This document shows, piece by piece, positions 45,909 to 55,010 of a stretch of DNA of 64,000 nucleotides; position 1 is the stretch's first letter, and every line of letters starts with the position of its first letter. Source of the stretch: Taibaiella lutea. Its GTDB lineage: Bacteria; Bacteroidota; Bacteroidia; Chitinophagales; Chitinophagaceae. The notes under the pieces were generated by a model. The model had not been told where the DNA came from. It searched no databases and saw only the letters and a program-made list of their open reading frames with translations. The stretch covers positions 275,990 through 339,989 of the forward strand of contig NZ_VWSH01000001.1 in the NCBI RefSeq assembly GCF_008629695.1, given 5' to 3'. A program made the position numbers and the translations under genes.

Positions 45909-47246
45909 TCATTTTTTCTTCTTTGCACCTCTTGTCTTAGGCTTGCCGTACTTGGCCATCATCTTATCTTTATGACTTACCTTTTTTGTAGGTGTGCGGC
46001 TGTTCTTGGCCGACTTTGCATGAAAGGCAGGACCCACATCTTCACGCTTAGGTATTTTAAGCTGAACTTCTTTATGAAACACTTTAGGCATCTCATCTTC
46101 CGTCAGGACATCTGATATTTCAAGGTGTTCGGGCAATTCATTCACAGGTATTTCATACTTCATCAATGCTTCAATATTCGCTTTGTTTTCCTGCTCACTT
46201 TCTGTAACAAAACTTATGGCAACCCCTTTTCTGTCTGCACGACCTGTACGGCCTATGCGATGGATATAGTTTTCTGCTACTTCATGTAAGTCAAAATTGA
46301 TAACGTGGGTTACTTCTGCAATATCAATACCACGTGCCACAATATCTGTTGCAATAATAAACCTGTAAGTACCATCCTTGAAACTATTCACCGTATTGAA
46401 ACGGTGGTTCTGGTCTTTGTTGGAATGTATAACACCAACCTGTTCGGGATATTTAACAATCATCTCGTCAAAAAGCTGATCTGCAAGGCGTTTGGTGGCG
46501 GCAAAGACCAATACTTTAGACATACTGTTGTTTTCTTCCAGTAACAGATTCAGCAAATTTACTTTGGTATAAAAATTGGGGACTTCGTAAAGCGACTGAT
46601 TGATATTATCCAGAGGAGTGCCGGTAGGTGCAGCCTCTATGCGAACGGGATTGTTGAAATAAACGTCCAGCAATTGTTCTACCTCTTCTGTAATGGTTGC
46701 AGAAAACATCAGGTTTTGTCTTCTTTCCGGCAATAAATCCATGATGTTTCTTAATTGGGGCCTGAAACCTAAGTTCAGCATTTCATCCACTTCATCAATA
46801 ACCAGTTTCTTTATGCTCTTTGTTTTTAAAGCGCCGCTCAGAATAAGGTCATACAATCTTCCCGGTGTTGCCACCAATATATCAAGGCCATTTAAAATTT
46901 CATCTGCCTGGCGCTTCATATTTACGCCACCATACACACCTGTAACAACCAGACTACGGTAAGAACTTAGCTTCCTTGCAGCTTCCACCACCTGCACTAC
47001 CAATTCACGTGTCGGCACCAAAACCAACATTTGCGGGTTTCTTTCTTTGGAAAATTCCAATTGTCGCAGGCAGGGCAATAAATACGCAAAAGTCTTTCCT
47101 GTACCTGTTTGCGCGATGCCACAAACATCTTTACCAGACATAATTACGGAAAAAGCCTTTTCCTGAATGGTAGTAGGTGTTTCAAAACCTAATTCATCCA
47201 GGGCTTTAAGTAAAGGCGCATTAAGGTTTAAGTCGGCAAATGTCAT
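45909..47246 (-). CDS. DEAD-box RNA helicase
   Basis: 445 residues. Motifs: Q motif (TTIQEKA), I AQTGTGKT (45-52), Ia PTREL, Ib TPGR, II DEVD (in place of DEAD), III SAT, V-VI ATDIVARGIDIAEV and HRIGRTGRADRKG. Basic C-terminal tail (GKPKTRGAKKKK) for RNA binding. Role in RNA unwinding in ribosome assembly or cold adaptation is from the family. Monocistronic. Confidence 0.94.
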   Translation of the reverse strand: MTFADLNLNAPLLKALDELGFETPTTIQEKAFSVIMSGKDVCGIAQTGTGKTFAYLLPCLRQLEFSKERNPQMLVLVPTRELVVQVVEAARKLSSYRSLVVTGVYGGVNMKRQADEILNGLDILVATPGRLYDLILSGALKTKSIKKLVIDEVDEMLNLGFRPQLRNIMDLLPERRQNLMFSATITEEVEQLLDVYFNNPVRIEAAPTGTPLDNINQSLYEVPNFYTKVNLLNLLLEENNSMSKVLVFAATKRLADQLFDEMIVKYPEQVGVIHSNKDQNHRFNTVNSFKDGTYRFIIATDIVARGIDIAEVTHVINFDLHEVAENYIHRIGRTGRADRKGVAISFVTESEQENKANIEALMKYEIPVNELPEHLEISDVLTEDEMPKVFHKEVQLKIPKREDVGPAFHAKSAKNSRTPTKKVSHKDKMMAKYGKPKTRGAKKKK

Positions 47247-47265
47247 ATAGTTCGTTAATTGGCGG

Positions 47266-47273
47266 CAAAGGTA
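47266..47273 (-). promoter_or_regulatory. -7 element of the helicase promoter
   Basis: TACCTTTG on the minus strand matches TAnnTTTG 20 bp before the ATG at 47246. Confidence 0.55.
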
Positions 47274-47306
47274 ACTAATATCTTTTTGTTGGATTTTGAT
47301 GCAGTT

Positions 47307-48467
47307 TTATTCCTTTTTTCCGGCATACAATTCATATTCCAATAAACGGCAATCAATGGTGCTGTTATAAAATTCTATCCTGCGCTTTGCTTTCAAGCCA
47401 ATCTTTTTGGCCAATTCCATATTGCCCGTAAAAACATAACCGTAATAACCACCGCATTTCTGCTTCATGAAATCTCCGATGCGGCTGTATGTTTCTTCCA
47501 GTTCGGTTAAATCACCCAAACGTTCCCCGTATTCCGGATTTATCATCATGACACCACCTGTGTTTTCCGGAACATTTGTTTCGGCGAAATCGCATAATTC
47601 AAATTCAATTAAATCTTCCACACCGGCTGCCTGTGCATTCTTCTTTGCATTTGCAATGGCCTGGCTGCTGTAATCGGAAGCAATAATTTTTAATTCGGGG
47701 GCTTCTGTAATCTGACTTTCCAATACACCTCTTTCCTCTAAATAAACGGCTTCATCATAATCTGTCAGATGCATAAAGGCGTAATTCAACCTGAATAAGC
47801 CGGGGCGTGCATTTGTGGCAATCAGTGCCGCTTCAATAGCCAGCGTACCTGAACCGCACATGGGATTGATGAAAGGTGCTTTCTTATCCCATTTGGTAGC
47901 TAAAATGGTACCTGCCGCAAGACCTTCCAGCATTGGTGCCCTTCCCGGAATCTTACGATAGCCATGTCTTGCCAGTGAATCGCCGGTTGTATCCAGAAAT
48001 ATCTCCGCATAATCACCTTTCCAGAAAAGATGAATTACAGCACCTCTGAGTTCAGCGCCCGTTTCAGGTCGTTGCCCACGCACATCGCGCAACCTGTCAA
48101 CTATAGCATCCTTCACCCGCAGGTTAGCAAACATGCTATTGTTGATACTGTCGTGTAACACATTGCTTGTGACAGAGAAATAGCTGCCTTCCGGCAATAA
48201 ATCTTCCCAGGCTATATCCAAAAGATTATTGTAAATATCATCGGGGTGGTTTGCTTCAAAACTGTCAAGACTGAACAGGACCTGACTGGCACATCGCAGG
48301 TTCAGATTGAGCTTGATACAATCGTTCAGGTTGCCGGTAATGCGGACGCCGGTAATAAAAGCTTCTTCTATCTCAAAGCCCAATTCTTTTACTTCCTGTT
48401 CCAGATAAGGCGCTATGCGTTTGTGGCAGGTAATCGTTATCGGGTTTGTGATATTGAATAATGACAT
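47307..48467 (-). CDS. RlmL-like 23S rRNA (guanine-N2) methyltransferase
   Basis: 386 residues. N-terminal THUMP domain (about 40-165, RCASQVLFSLDSF... and LFWKGDYAEIFLDTTGDSLARHGYRK), then a class I methyltransferase fold with FINPMCGSGTLAIEAALIATN (motif I), IIASDYSSQAI, and the catalytic motif NPEYGERLGD; most relatives read NPPYGERL. Corresponds to the N-terminal half of RlmL (m2G2445). Separate from the helicase gene by 60 bp with its own start. Confidence 0.9.
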   Translation of the reverse strand: MSLFNITNPITITCHKRIAPYLEQEVKELGFEIEEAFITGVRITGNLNDCIKLNLNLRCASQVLFSLDSFEANHPDDIYNNLLDIAWEDLLPEGSYFSVTSNVLHDSINNSMFANLRVKDAIVDRLRDVRGQRPETGAELRGAVIHLFWKGDYAEIFLDTTGDSLARHGYRKIPGRAPMLEGLAAGTILATKWDKKAPFINPMCGSGTLAIEAALIATNARPGLFRLNYAFMHLTDYDEAVYLEERGVLESQITEAPELKIIASDYSSQAIANAKKNAQAAGVEDLIEFELCDFAETNVPENTGGVMMINPEYGERLGDLTELEETYSRIGDFMKQKCGGYYGYVFTGNMELAKKIGLKAKRRIEFYNSTIDCRLLEYELYAGKKE

Positions 48468-48626
48468 ACTTATAAATTGAAATCTTTATTCCGGAAGGAA
48501 AATTTGTTTATGATTGAACCTCTGAACATCAAGCTTTATAAAAACAGGTTCAAATTTATCCTTTTGCATCAAATCAGAGCCATTCAGAATAAAATCGCAT
48601 CCTTTTTTGCTGATTTCAGAAAAACA

Positions 48627-48659
48627 AGAGGCTGCCTGAAAAAATCCATGACAGCCTCT
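48627..48659 (-). terminator. Terminator after hppD
   Basis: AGAGGCTG (48627-48634) pairs with CAGCCTCT (48652-48659) with a 17-nt A/C-rich loop; lies 30 bp past the hppD stop. Confidence 0.6.
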
Positions 48660-48688
48660 TTAATATTCAGGCGGGCAATAAAAGCGGT

Positions 48689-49828
48689 TTACAGATTACC
48701 GCGTTTCGCTTGTTCTCTTTCAATACTTTCAAACAATGCTTTGAAGTTACCTGCGCCAAAACTTTGTGCTCCATGACGTTCAATGATTTCAAAGAAAAGT
48801 GTAGGACGGTCTTCTACAGGTTTGGTAAAGATTTGCAATAAATAACCTTCTTCGTCCCTGTCAACCAAAATACCTAATGATTGTAATTTTTTGATGTCTT
48901 CGTCAATGCTTCCAACGCGTTCAGGCAGCATTTCATAATAAGCTTCAGGCGGCGCGCTTAAGAATTCAACACCGCGTGATTTTAATTCTGTTACCGTTTT
49001 AACGATGTCTTTGGTAGCAACTGCAATATGTTGTACACCTTCGCCTTCGTAGAAATCAAGGTATTCTTCAATCTGAGATTTTTTCTTGCCTTCAGCCGGT
49101 TCATTAATCGGGAATTTAGAGAAACCATTACCGTTACTCATTACTTTACTCATCAAAGCAGAATATTCGGTATTGATTTGTTTGTCGTCGAAAGAAAGGA
49201 TGTTTACAAATCCCATTACTTCTTCATACCATTGAACGGTTGGCAACATACGGTTCCAGCCTACATTTCCTACGCAATGGTCGATATACAATAAACCGCA
49301 ATCAGCAGGATTGTAATTGTTTTCCCATTTCTGATAACCCGGCATGAATGCGCCGTTATAATTCTTACGTTCGATAAACATGTGAACCGTTTCGCCGTAA
49401 GTATAGATGCCTGACATTCTCACTTCACCAAATTCATCTGTAATGGTTGTTGGTTCCATGTATGATTTACCGCCACGTTTTGTAGTTTCTTCATAAGCGC
49501 TGTAAGCATCATCCACCCAAAGTGCAAGGATTTTTACGCCATCTCCATGCTTTTTAACATGCTCTGAAATGACGTGGTCGGAATTCAGTGCCGTAGTTAA
49601 AACCAAACGGATTTTGCCTTGTTGCAAAACATAAGATGCTCTGTCGCGCACACCCGTTTCCGGGCCGGCATAAGCAAGGTTCTGGAAACCGAAAGCTGTT
49701 TTATAATAATGGGCTGCCTGTTTCGCATTCCCCACATAAAATTCAATATAATCTGTACCGTTAATTGGTAAGAAATCCTGTGCCTGAGCTATTTTTTCAG
49801 CAAATGTTTTGCCTGCTACTTGTGTCAT
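48689..49828 (-). CDS. hppD: 4-hydroxyphenylpyruvate dioxygenase
   Basis: 379 residues. Two vicinal-oxygen-chelate halves; Fe(II) ligands His184 (YIDHCVGNV), His267 (QHIAVAT) and Glu347 (FFEIIERHGAQSFGAGNFKALFE) are present. Converts 4-hydroxyphenylpyruvate to homogentisate in tyrosine degradation. hmgA, the next pathway enzyme, is on the same strand upstream, with a toxin-antitoxin pair and a 27-codon frame between. Full length; start ATG at 49828. Confidence 0.97.
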   Translation of the reverse strand: MTQVAGKTFAEKIAQAQDFLPINGTDYIEFYVGNAKQAAHYYKTAFGFQNLAYAGPETGVRDRASYVLQQGKIRLVLTTALNSDHVISEHVKKHGDGVKILALWVDDAYSAYEETTKRGGKSYMEPTTITDEFGEVRMSGIYTYGETVHMFIERKNYNGAFMPGYQKWENNYNPADCGLLYIDHCVGNVGWNRMLPTVQWYEEVMGFVNILSFDDKQINTEYSALMSKVMSNGNGFSKFPINEPAEGKKKSQIEEYLDFYEGEGVQHIAVATKDIVKTVTELKSRGVEFLSAPPEAYYEMLPERVGSIDEDIKKLQSLGILVDRDEEGYLLQIFTKPVEDRPTLFFEIIERHGAQSFGAGNFKALFESIEREQAKRGNL

Positions 49829-49914
49829 GTTAATTAGTTGTTAGTCGTTAGTTGAAAGTGATTAGTAATTCAAAATAGAATTCTGTATTATTATCATACA
49901 AAATAAAAACATGA

Positions 49915-49998
49915 TTATGCACTCCACATGGCCATTGCCAACTTTTTTAATCGCTTCTTTACACGGATGTAAGAAGAGTTGAGGTATTCGGTTTCCAT
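49915..49998 (-). CDS. Possible 27-residue peptide
   Basis: ATG at 49998 to TAA; METEYLNSSYIRVKKRLKKL then AMAMWSA. Basic amphipathic helix-like middle. It lies in the hppD leader, 86 bp before hppD. Too short to prove coding; could be a leader peptide, a truncated gene end or chance. Confidence 0.3.
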   Translation of the reverse strand: METEYLNSSYIRVKKRLKKLAMAMWSA

Positions 49999-50053
49999 AA
50001 TTTAAAAAATAAAATTCTTAAAGTAAAGCAATGAATGATCAATTTTTAATTTC

Positions 50054-50362
50054 CTATCTCAATTTCCATTCAGTTGGATTGCGTGATGAATGAAATACAG
50101 CAATTATTTTTACAATAAAATACTCCTCAACAAAGTACAATATGTTGTATGGATAAGTAGCCATCGAGAATGCGCGTATTCCCTTTTCAACAAAATGGTT
50201 GTACATTGGATTAGAACCAATTTTTTTAATAGATTTTTCAGTTTCACTGATAAATTTCTTTCCTAATCCCGCCCGCTGTTCCTCGTACCAAATAAATGCT
50301 TCTAATAAATCTAATTCTGCTTCATCGGCAATGATAATTTCATAATGCCCCTTATGCATCAC
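50054..50362 (-). CDS. ParE/RelE-type toxin
   Basis: 102 residues. Fits the RelE/ParE superfamily: DEAELDLLEAFIWYEEQRAGLGKKF at the start and FSMATYPYNILYFVEEYFIVKIIAVFHSSRNP at the end, typical of the beta-sheet core. Overlaps the end of the antitoxin gene by 11 bp, as for co-translated pairs. Start may be 50362 or 50359. ParE-like toxins inhibit gyrase; RelE-like ones cut mRNA. Which applies is not clear from sequence. Confidence 0.85.
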   Translation of the reverse strand: MMHKGHYEIIIADEAELDLLEAFIWYEEQRAGLGKKFISETEKSIKKIGSNPMYNHFVEKGIRAFSMATYPYNILYFVEEYFIVKIIAVFHSSRNPTEWKLR

Positions 50363-50570
50363 CCATTATTTTTGCTTTCACTTCTTCCCATGATCGAAAT
50401 TGCATGGAACCTTCAGTATATCGTTTCAAGCGATTAGACAGCACTTTCTTTTGTTCTTCTGTAAGAGAAAGATGGTTATTTTTTATAGCATTAATCTGTG
50501 AAATTATTTCTTCATCTTCTGTCTCAATTATCCACTGGATAATGGATAACTTTTCATTTTCTATAATCAT
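50352..50570 (-). CDS. Antitoxin of the ParE/RelE-type pair
   Basis: 72 residues. Helical, acidic N-terminus (IIENEKLSIIQWIIETEDEEIISQINAI) and C-terminal FRSWEEVKAKIMGDA, the toxin-binding type tail of 'addiction module component' antitoxins in Bacteroidota. No strong DNA-binding domain is seen. Immediately precedes and overlaps the toxin gene. Confidence 0.8.
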   Translation of the reverse strand: MIIENEKLSIIQWIIETEDEEIISQINAIKNNHLSLTEEQKKVLSNRLKRYTEGSMQFRSWEEVKAKIMGDA

Positions 50571-50612
50571 AAAAACAAATTTCGTTATTAAAATGCTTAA
50601 ATGGCATCAATC

Positions 50613-51773
50613 TTATTCCGCCCAACTCATTATATAATTCTCATCTTCAATTCCTTTGGCATAATCTGTCATCATCAACGGATGAAAGGTATCAACCATT
50701 ACGGCTAATTCAGCAGTTTCTGTTTTGCCGATGCTTTTTTCTACCGCGCCCGGATGCGGCCCATGAGGAATGCCACCCGGATGCAATGTAATCATACCGC
50801 GTTCCACATGTTTACGGCTCATGAATTCACCGTCCACATAGTACAACACTTCATCGCTGTCAATATTGCTGTGATTGTAAGGAGCAGGAATGGACTGCGG
50901 ATGATAATCGTACAAGCGAGGTACAAAAGAACAAATTACAAAATTGTGCGCATCAAATGTCTGATGCACAGGCGGTGGCTGATGTACGCGGCCTGTAATT
51001 GGTTCAAAATCATGAATGCTCAAGGCATAGGGATATTCGCAACCGTCCCAACCAATAACATCAAAAGGATGCGTGCCATACCAGATAGGATACATCAATC
51101 CTTTTTTACGAACCATAATCAGGAATTCACCCTTTTCGTCGTGTGTTTCCAGGTTTTCAGGCTGACGGATATCACGTTCGCAATAAGGCGAATGTTCCAG
51201 CAACTGCCCGTATTTACTTACATATCTTTTAGGATAGGTAACGGGGCTGAAAGAATCGACAATGAATAACCTGTTCTGCTCGGTATCAAACTGAATCTGA
51301 TAAATAGTGCCGCGTGGGATTACAAGATAGTCGCCATAACCGAAAGTAAGATTACCATATTGCGTTTTTAAAGTCCCTGTTCCTTCATGTATAAAAAGCA
51401 CTTCATCAGAATCGGCATTTTTATAGAATATATTTTCAGTCAGTCCTTTGGTTGGCGCTGCCAACGAAAGATGTACATCATTATTGAATAATACACATTT
51501 CTTGCTTTTTATAAAATCGGCTTCAGGCTGAACTTTAAATCCCTGATAGCTTCTGTGTTTCAATATATTATCGGTTCCTGCTTTCGGAGAAACATCATAA
51601 GGTTCTTCCGTTTTTACAATCATTGTGGGCGGGTACACATGGTAAAGTAAAGAAGAATTGGAAGAAAAGCCTTCTGTACTGAAAAGTTGTTCGGAATACA
51701 ATCCCCCATCAGGCTTTCTGAACTGCGTATGTCTTTTATGAGGAATCTGCCCCAATTTATGATAATGTGCCAT
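50613..51773 (-). CDS. hmgA: Homogentisate 1,2-dioxygenase
   Basis: 386 residues, full length for the Bacteroidota form. Cupin-like core with DSDEVLFIHEGTGTL, FDVIGWDGCEYPYALSIHDFEPITGRVHQPPP, SDEVLYYVDGEFMSR and HPGGIPHGPHPGA. His and Glu of the iron site lie in these blocks. Opens the ring of homogentisate made by HppD. The TA genes follow after 43 bp on the same strand, then hppD. Confidence 0.95.
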   Translation of the reverse strand: MAHYHKLGQIPHKRHTQFRKPDGGLYSEQLFSTEGFSSNSSLLYHVYPPTMIVKTEEPYDVSPKAGTDNILKHRSYQGFKVQPEADFIKSKKCVLFNNDVHLSLAAPTKGLTENIFYKNADSDEVLFIHEGTGTLKTQYGNLTFGYGDYLVIPRGTIYQIQFDTEQNRLFIVDSFSPVTYPKRYVSKYGQLLEHSPYCERDIRQPENLETHDEKGEFLIMVRKKGLMYPIWYGTHPFDVIGWDGCEYPYALSIHDFEPITGRVHQPPPVHQTFDAHNFVICSFVPRLYDYHPQSIPAPYNHSNIDSDEVLYYVDGEFMSRKHVERGMITLHPGGIPHGPHPGAVEKSIGKTETAELAVMVDTFHPLMMTDYAKGIEDENYIMSWAE

Positions 51774-51907
51774 GTGAAAATGAATGCAATATTTTGAGCG
51801 GTAAAGGTAAAAAAAGTATTGAAATAATAAGATATTCTGCTGTCTGTATTACATCGGCAGATCGACTTTTAATATAACAAAAAAATAAATTTTATAAAAA
51901 ATCATTT

Positions 51908-51924
51908 TTGGCACAATTTTTGCA
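51908..51924 (+). promoter_or_regulatory. Sigma-54 (RpoN) promoter
   Basis: TTGGCACAATTTTTGCA is a perfect match to TTGGCAC-N5-TTGCA, with correct GG-GC spacing. The predicted start, about 12 bp on, gives a 27-bp leader to the ATG at 51962. TCTGC (51836-51840) and GCAGA (51857-51861) form a possible enhancer-site dyad upstream. Confidence 0.85.
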
Positions 51925-51961
51925 GCGTTATAAACAGGCATCTACCTATAATATTTTACAC

Positions 51962-52414
51962 ATGCAACAAAATCAAAATTTCAGTCATTTCAACTTACAG
52001 GAAATGAAAGATATACGCAGCCTCATTGTCAAACTTACTGAAGCGGTTCAGCCTAAGTTAATTACAGGCGAAAATGAAAATAAAGAAGAGTATATGCAAT
52101 ACAACCGGGAGAAAAGATTGTTCGCCGGTAAAGTGGTTGAATTTAAGCTTAAACATCCTGAACTTAGTTCGAAAGAAGTGGATTGGGATGAATTTAATTT
52201 GCTTTTTGCTGATAATGCTTTTTTCAAATCCACCATTTTATGCCTGCAAGCTATATTGATGAAAATGGATAATACCAGGCTGGCTTACGATAATGAAATT
52301 TACAGGTCTGCCTTAACTGATTATGAAAATACATATAATAATTTCGAGTCAGGCAAAACAAGATATGAAAAGAAATACAATGATTTAAAGGAAATACTAT
52401 CGAGAATCGTATAA
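51962..52414 (+). CDS. Unknown helical protein under a sigma-54 promoter
   Basis: 150 residues from the ATG at 51962; a longer frame from a TTG at 51908 would overlay the promoter. Acidic/Lys/Asn-rich and almost wholly helical, with likely coiled coil in the C-terminal half (LTDYENTYNNFESGKTRYEKK). No signal peptide, no recognised family. Divergent from hmgA. The promoter implies control by an NtrC-type activator, absent from this window. Confidence 0.7.
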   Translation: MQQNQNFSHFNLQEMKDIRSLIVKLTEAVQPKLITGENENKEEYMQYNREKRLFAGKVVEFKLKHPELSSKEVDWDEFNLLFADNAFFKSTILCLQAILMKMDNTRLAYDNEIYRSALTDYENTYNNFESGKTRYEKKYNDLKEILSRIV

Positions 52415-52760
52415 GTACAAAATATTTAAATATTAATTTAAACATTGATTTTCAAATCATTGAACTATTACTTCAAATTTTAATCGAATAAATTGTAGAT
52501 AGGAAATTTATTAATTGGAGAAATTCAAATGAAAAATGTGTAATTAATAATCAAAAATATCTATTTAAACAATTCACTATTAACTAATTGATAATTTTAT
52601 TGCAACAAGAATATCGAATTTAAATTCAATAACTACCTTGCTGAGTTAAATACCCTTTGATAATTACTGAAAATAAATCCTTTATCAGTCATTACTCAAA
52701 GTATTTTTTGTAATATCTTCGAAATTCAAATCAAAATTTCCGAAATAGAACCAAAAACGC
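52415..52760. other. 346-bp A/T-rich region, no gene seen
   Basis: Very A/T-rich; no hairpin of note and no reading frame longer than chance. Confidence 0.5.
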
Positions 52761-53237
52761 ATGAGTCTCCCTAAACAAATAGCCAAACATTTTAAGGAAA
52801 TCCATTTTGGCGGTAACTGGACCTGCTCCAACCTGAAAGACAATTTAGCCGACATCACCTGGCAAGAGGCAACAACACAGGTCTATAATCTTAACACAAT
52901 TGCAGTATTGGTTTATCATGTTAATTATTATGTAAGTGCCGTACTCAAAGTGCTACATGGAGAGGCACTTAATGCAAGTGATAAGTTCAGCTTTGATTGT
53001 CCTCCTATTAATTCAGAAGAAGATTGGCAAGCTTTAACTAATAAAGCATTTACGGAGGCCGAAATATTTGCAGGGTTAATTGAAGCCCTTCCGGAAGAAA
53101 AACTTTGGGAAAATTTTTCTGATGAAAAATACGGTAATTATTATAGAAACCTACATGGAATCATAGAGCATACACATTACCATCTGGGGCAAATTGCGCT
53201 GATAAAAAAAATAATAAAACAGCAAAACAAAATATAG
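52761..53237 (+). CDS. DinB family protein
   Basis: 158 residues. Four-helix DinB/YfiT-like fold with the metal triad His53 (VYHVNYY), His137 and His141 (IIEHTHYHLGQIALIKK). Family members include thiol-dependent transferases and many of unknown role. Starts at ATG 52761; not in an obvious operon. Confidence 0.85.
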   Translation: MSLPKQIAKHFKEIHFGGNWTCSNLKDNLADITWQEATTQVYNLNTIAVLVYHVNYYVSAVLKVLHGEALNASDKFSFDCPPINSEEDWQALTNKAFTEAEIFAGLIEALPEEKLWENFSDEKYGNYYRNLHGIIEHTHYHLGQIALIKKIIKQQNKI

Positions 53238-53277
53238 TTTTTACTGGCTCAAATACCTTCGACAATTAATTCTAAAA

Positions 53278-53937
53278 ATGAGAGTGATTTTATTCGGCAT
53301 CATAACATTATTTCTTAGTTCATGTTATGCCTTTAATCAAAAGGTCCGTTTATATGGAAAATGCGAAAAGGGTTATTTCGTCTGTTCTCAACTTGAATTA
53401 AGACAAAATAATGAATTCGAGTATTATGTCTTTTTAGATATAGGAGGAGGTAATACAATTAAGGGAACATGGAAGCGTCTTGGTGGAGACACACTAATGC
53501 TGAACTCCTATAAACAACCTAATATCCCAAAAACATATTTCAAAGCGAAAAAGCTTCAATCTTATAACGACTCTGTAATAATAAAAATCCAAAACTACTT
53601 TGGACCTTTTTCAGACGAATATGTTTATATTGATGATGACAAGCAAGGACAGTTGACTGATAATAATGGCATTTGTATTTTTAAAACAAAGGAAGTTCAA
53701 CACGTGTCATTTTATTCAATAATTTATTCTCCGATAATTGAAAAAATTACAATAAATCATCCCGGTGCAAATTATGTTGAGATATTCGTAAAGGATCCTG
53801 AAACTATTATTCCTGAAACAATGACAGATAAGCTAATTGTCGCAAAAAGAAATGGAATTTTATTTTTGCCTAAAAATGGAGACACTATAACTTATGTATT
53901 AAAAAGAACAAGGCTTAGTAAAAAGCAATGGAAGTAA
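53278..53937 (+). CDS. Putative lipoprotein, unknown
   Basis: 219 residues. Lipobox-like LFLSSC places the lipidated Cys at residue 16. Body is beta-rich (LELRQNNEFEYYVFLDIGGGNTIKGTW is a common Bacteroidota lipocalin-like pattern). A/T content by eye is higher than in neighbours, which may mean acquired DNA. No family recognised. Confidence 0.6.
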   Translation: MRVILFGIITLFLSSCYAFNQKVRLYGKCEKGYFVCSQLELRQNNEFEYYVFLDIGGGNTIKGTWKRLGGDTLMLNSYKQPNIPKTYFKAKKLQSYNDSVIIKIQNYFGPFSDEYVYIDDDKQGQLTDNNGICIFKTKEVQHVSFYSIIYSPIIEKITINHPGANYVEIFVKDPETIIPETMTDKLIVAKRNGILFLPKNGDTITYVLKRTRLSKKQWK

Positions 53938-54032
53938 AATTAACCGTTTGTAAATTAGCCAAAAAAGATTGAGAAATTCAGAAATATCTTTTCATTATAA
54001 TTCTCTACTTTTTTTTAATTTACTTTGCAGCT

Positions 54033-54872
54033 ATGAGCGTATGGGTTACATCTCTGAATTCGGGGAGCAATGGAAACTGTTATTATATCGGCAATGATAA
54101 GGAAGCAGTTTTGATTGATGCAGGCCTTACTTGCCGTGAAACAGAGAAACGCATGCGGCAATTGGATCTGGACATTAAGAAAGTCAGGGCTATTTTTATT
54201 TCGCATGAACATGGCGATCATATTAAAGGGGTGGAGGTTATCTCTCATAAATACAAAATACCTGTTTACATAACGCCTAAAACTTTATCGCATTCCAGGC
54301 TAAAAAAACTGAATCCTGTACTTACTGTTCCATTTCAAACAGGGGAAATTGTTGAGGTGGGAGATTTACATGTTACCCCCTTTTCAAAATATCATGATGC
54401 TGCTGATGCGCATAGCTTTATTGTTACCTACAACGAAGTAACTATAGGTGTATTTACCGATTTAGGCCGGGTTTGCGATCAGTTGAAACACTATTACAAT
54501 AGGTGTCATGCAGCTTTCCTTGAAGCAAACTATGATGAAGAAATGTTGGAAAAAGGTAGGTATCCTTACCATCTTAAACAAAGAATCAGCAATGGCTGGG
54601 GACACTTGTCCAATAAACAGGCATTTGAGTTATTCGACATCTGCAATGCTCCGCATTTAAGCCATCTGTTTTTATCGCATCTTTCTGCAGATAATAACCA
54701 CCCTGATATCGCACTGGAAATCTTCCGTCGCAAAGCCACGAACGTAAACGTAACGATTGCTTCAAGATACGCCCCGATGGCCTTACAGGAAATCGGCCAT
54801 TCATATACTTCAAACAATATAAAGTTGCAGCCCGCCACGAAAATGCGACAAACATTATTGTTTGAAATATAA
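54033..54872 (+). CDS. MBL-fold metallo-hydrolase, YycJ/WalJ-like
   Basis: 279 residues. Metal motif His58-Glu-His60-Gly-Asp62-His63 (SHEHGDH), and LSHLSADNN further on. Resembles YycJ, a 5'-3' exonuclease linked to cell-wall and DNA metabolism. Its ATG lies only about 6 bp after a TTACTTTGC box, so the leader would be very short. Stands alone. Confidence 0.85.
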   Translation: MSVWVTSLNSGSNGNCYYIGNDKEAVLIDAGLTCRETEKRMRQLDLDIKKVRAIFISHEHGDHIKGVEVISHKYKIPVYITPKTLSHSRLKKLNPVLTVPFQTGEIVEVGDLHVTPFSKYHDAADAHSFIVTYNEVTIGVFTDLGRVCDQLKHYYNRCHAAFLEANYDEEMLEKGRYPYHLKQRISNGWGHLSNKQAFELFDICNAPHLSHLFLSHLSADNNHPDIALEIFRRKATNVNVTIASRYAPMALQEIGHSYTSNNIKLQPATKMRQTLLFEI

Positions 54873-55010
54873 AATAAATGATTGGGTTAAATAAAAGATT
54901 GTAAGCAACCCATACATGCCTAAAATACACAATAAAATCACTAAACAAAATTGATTATTCCATGATTTGGCAATAAGTTTGTAGTCCAATAACCAAACCT
55001 TTTCCAAATT

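Noticed and set aside
48477-48776. Small plus-strand gene between the methyltransferase and hppD
   Set aside because: Overlaps the hppD end and a terminator on the other strand; no protein signature.
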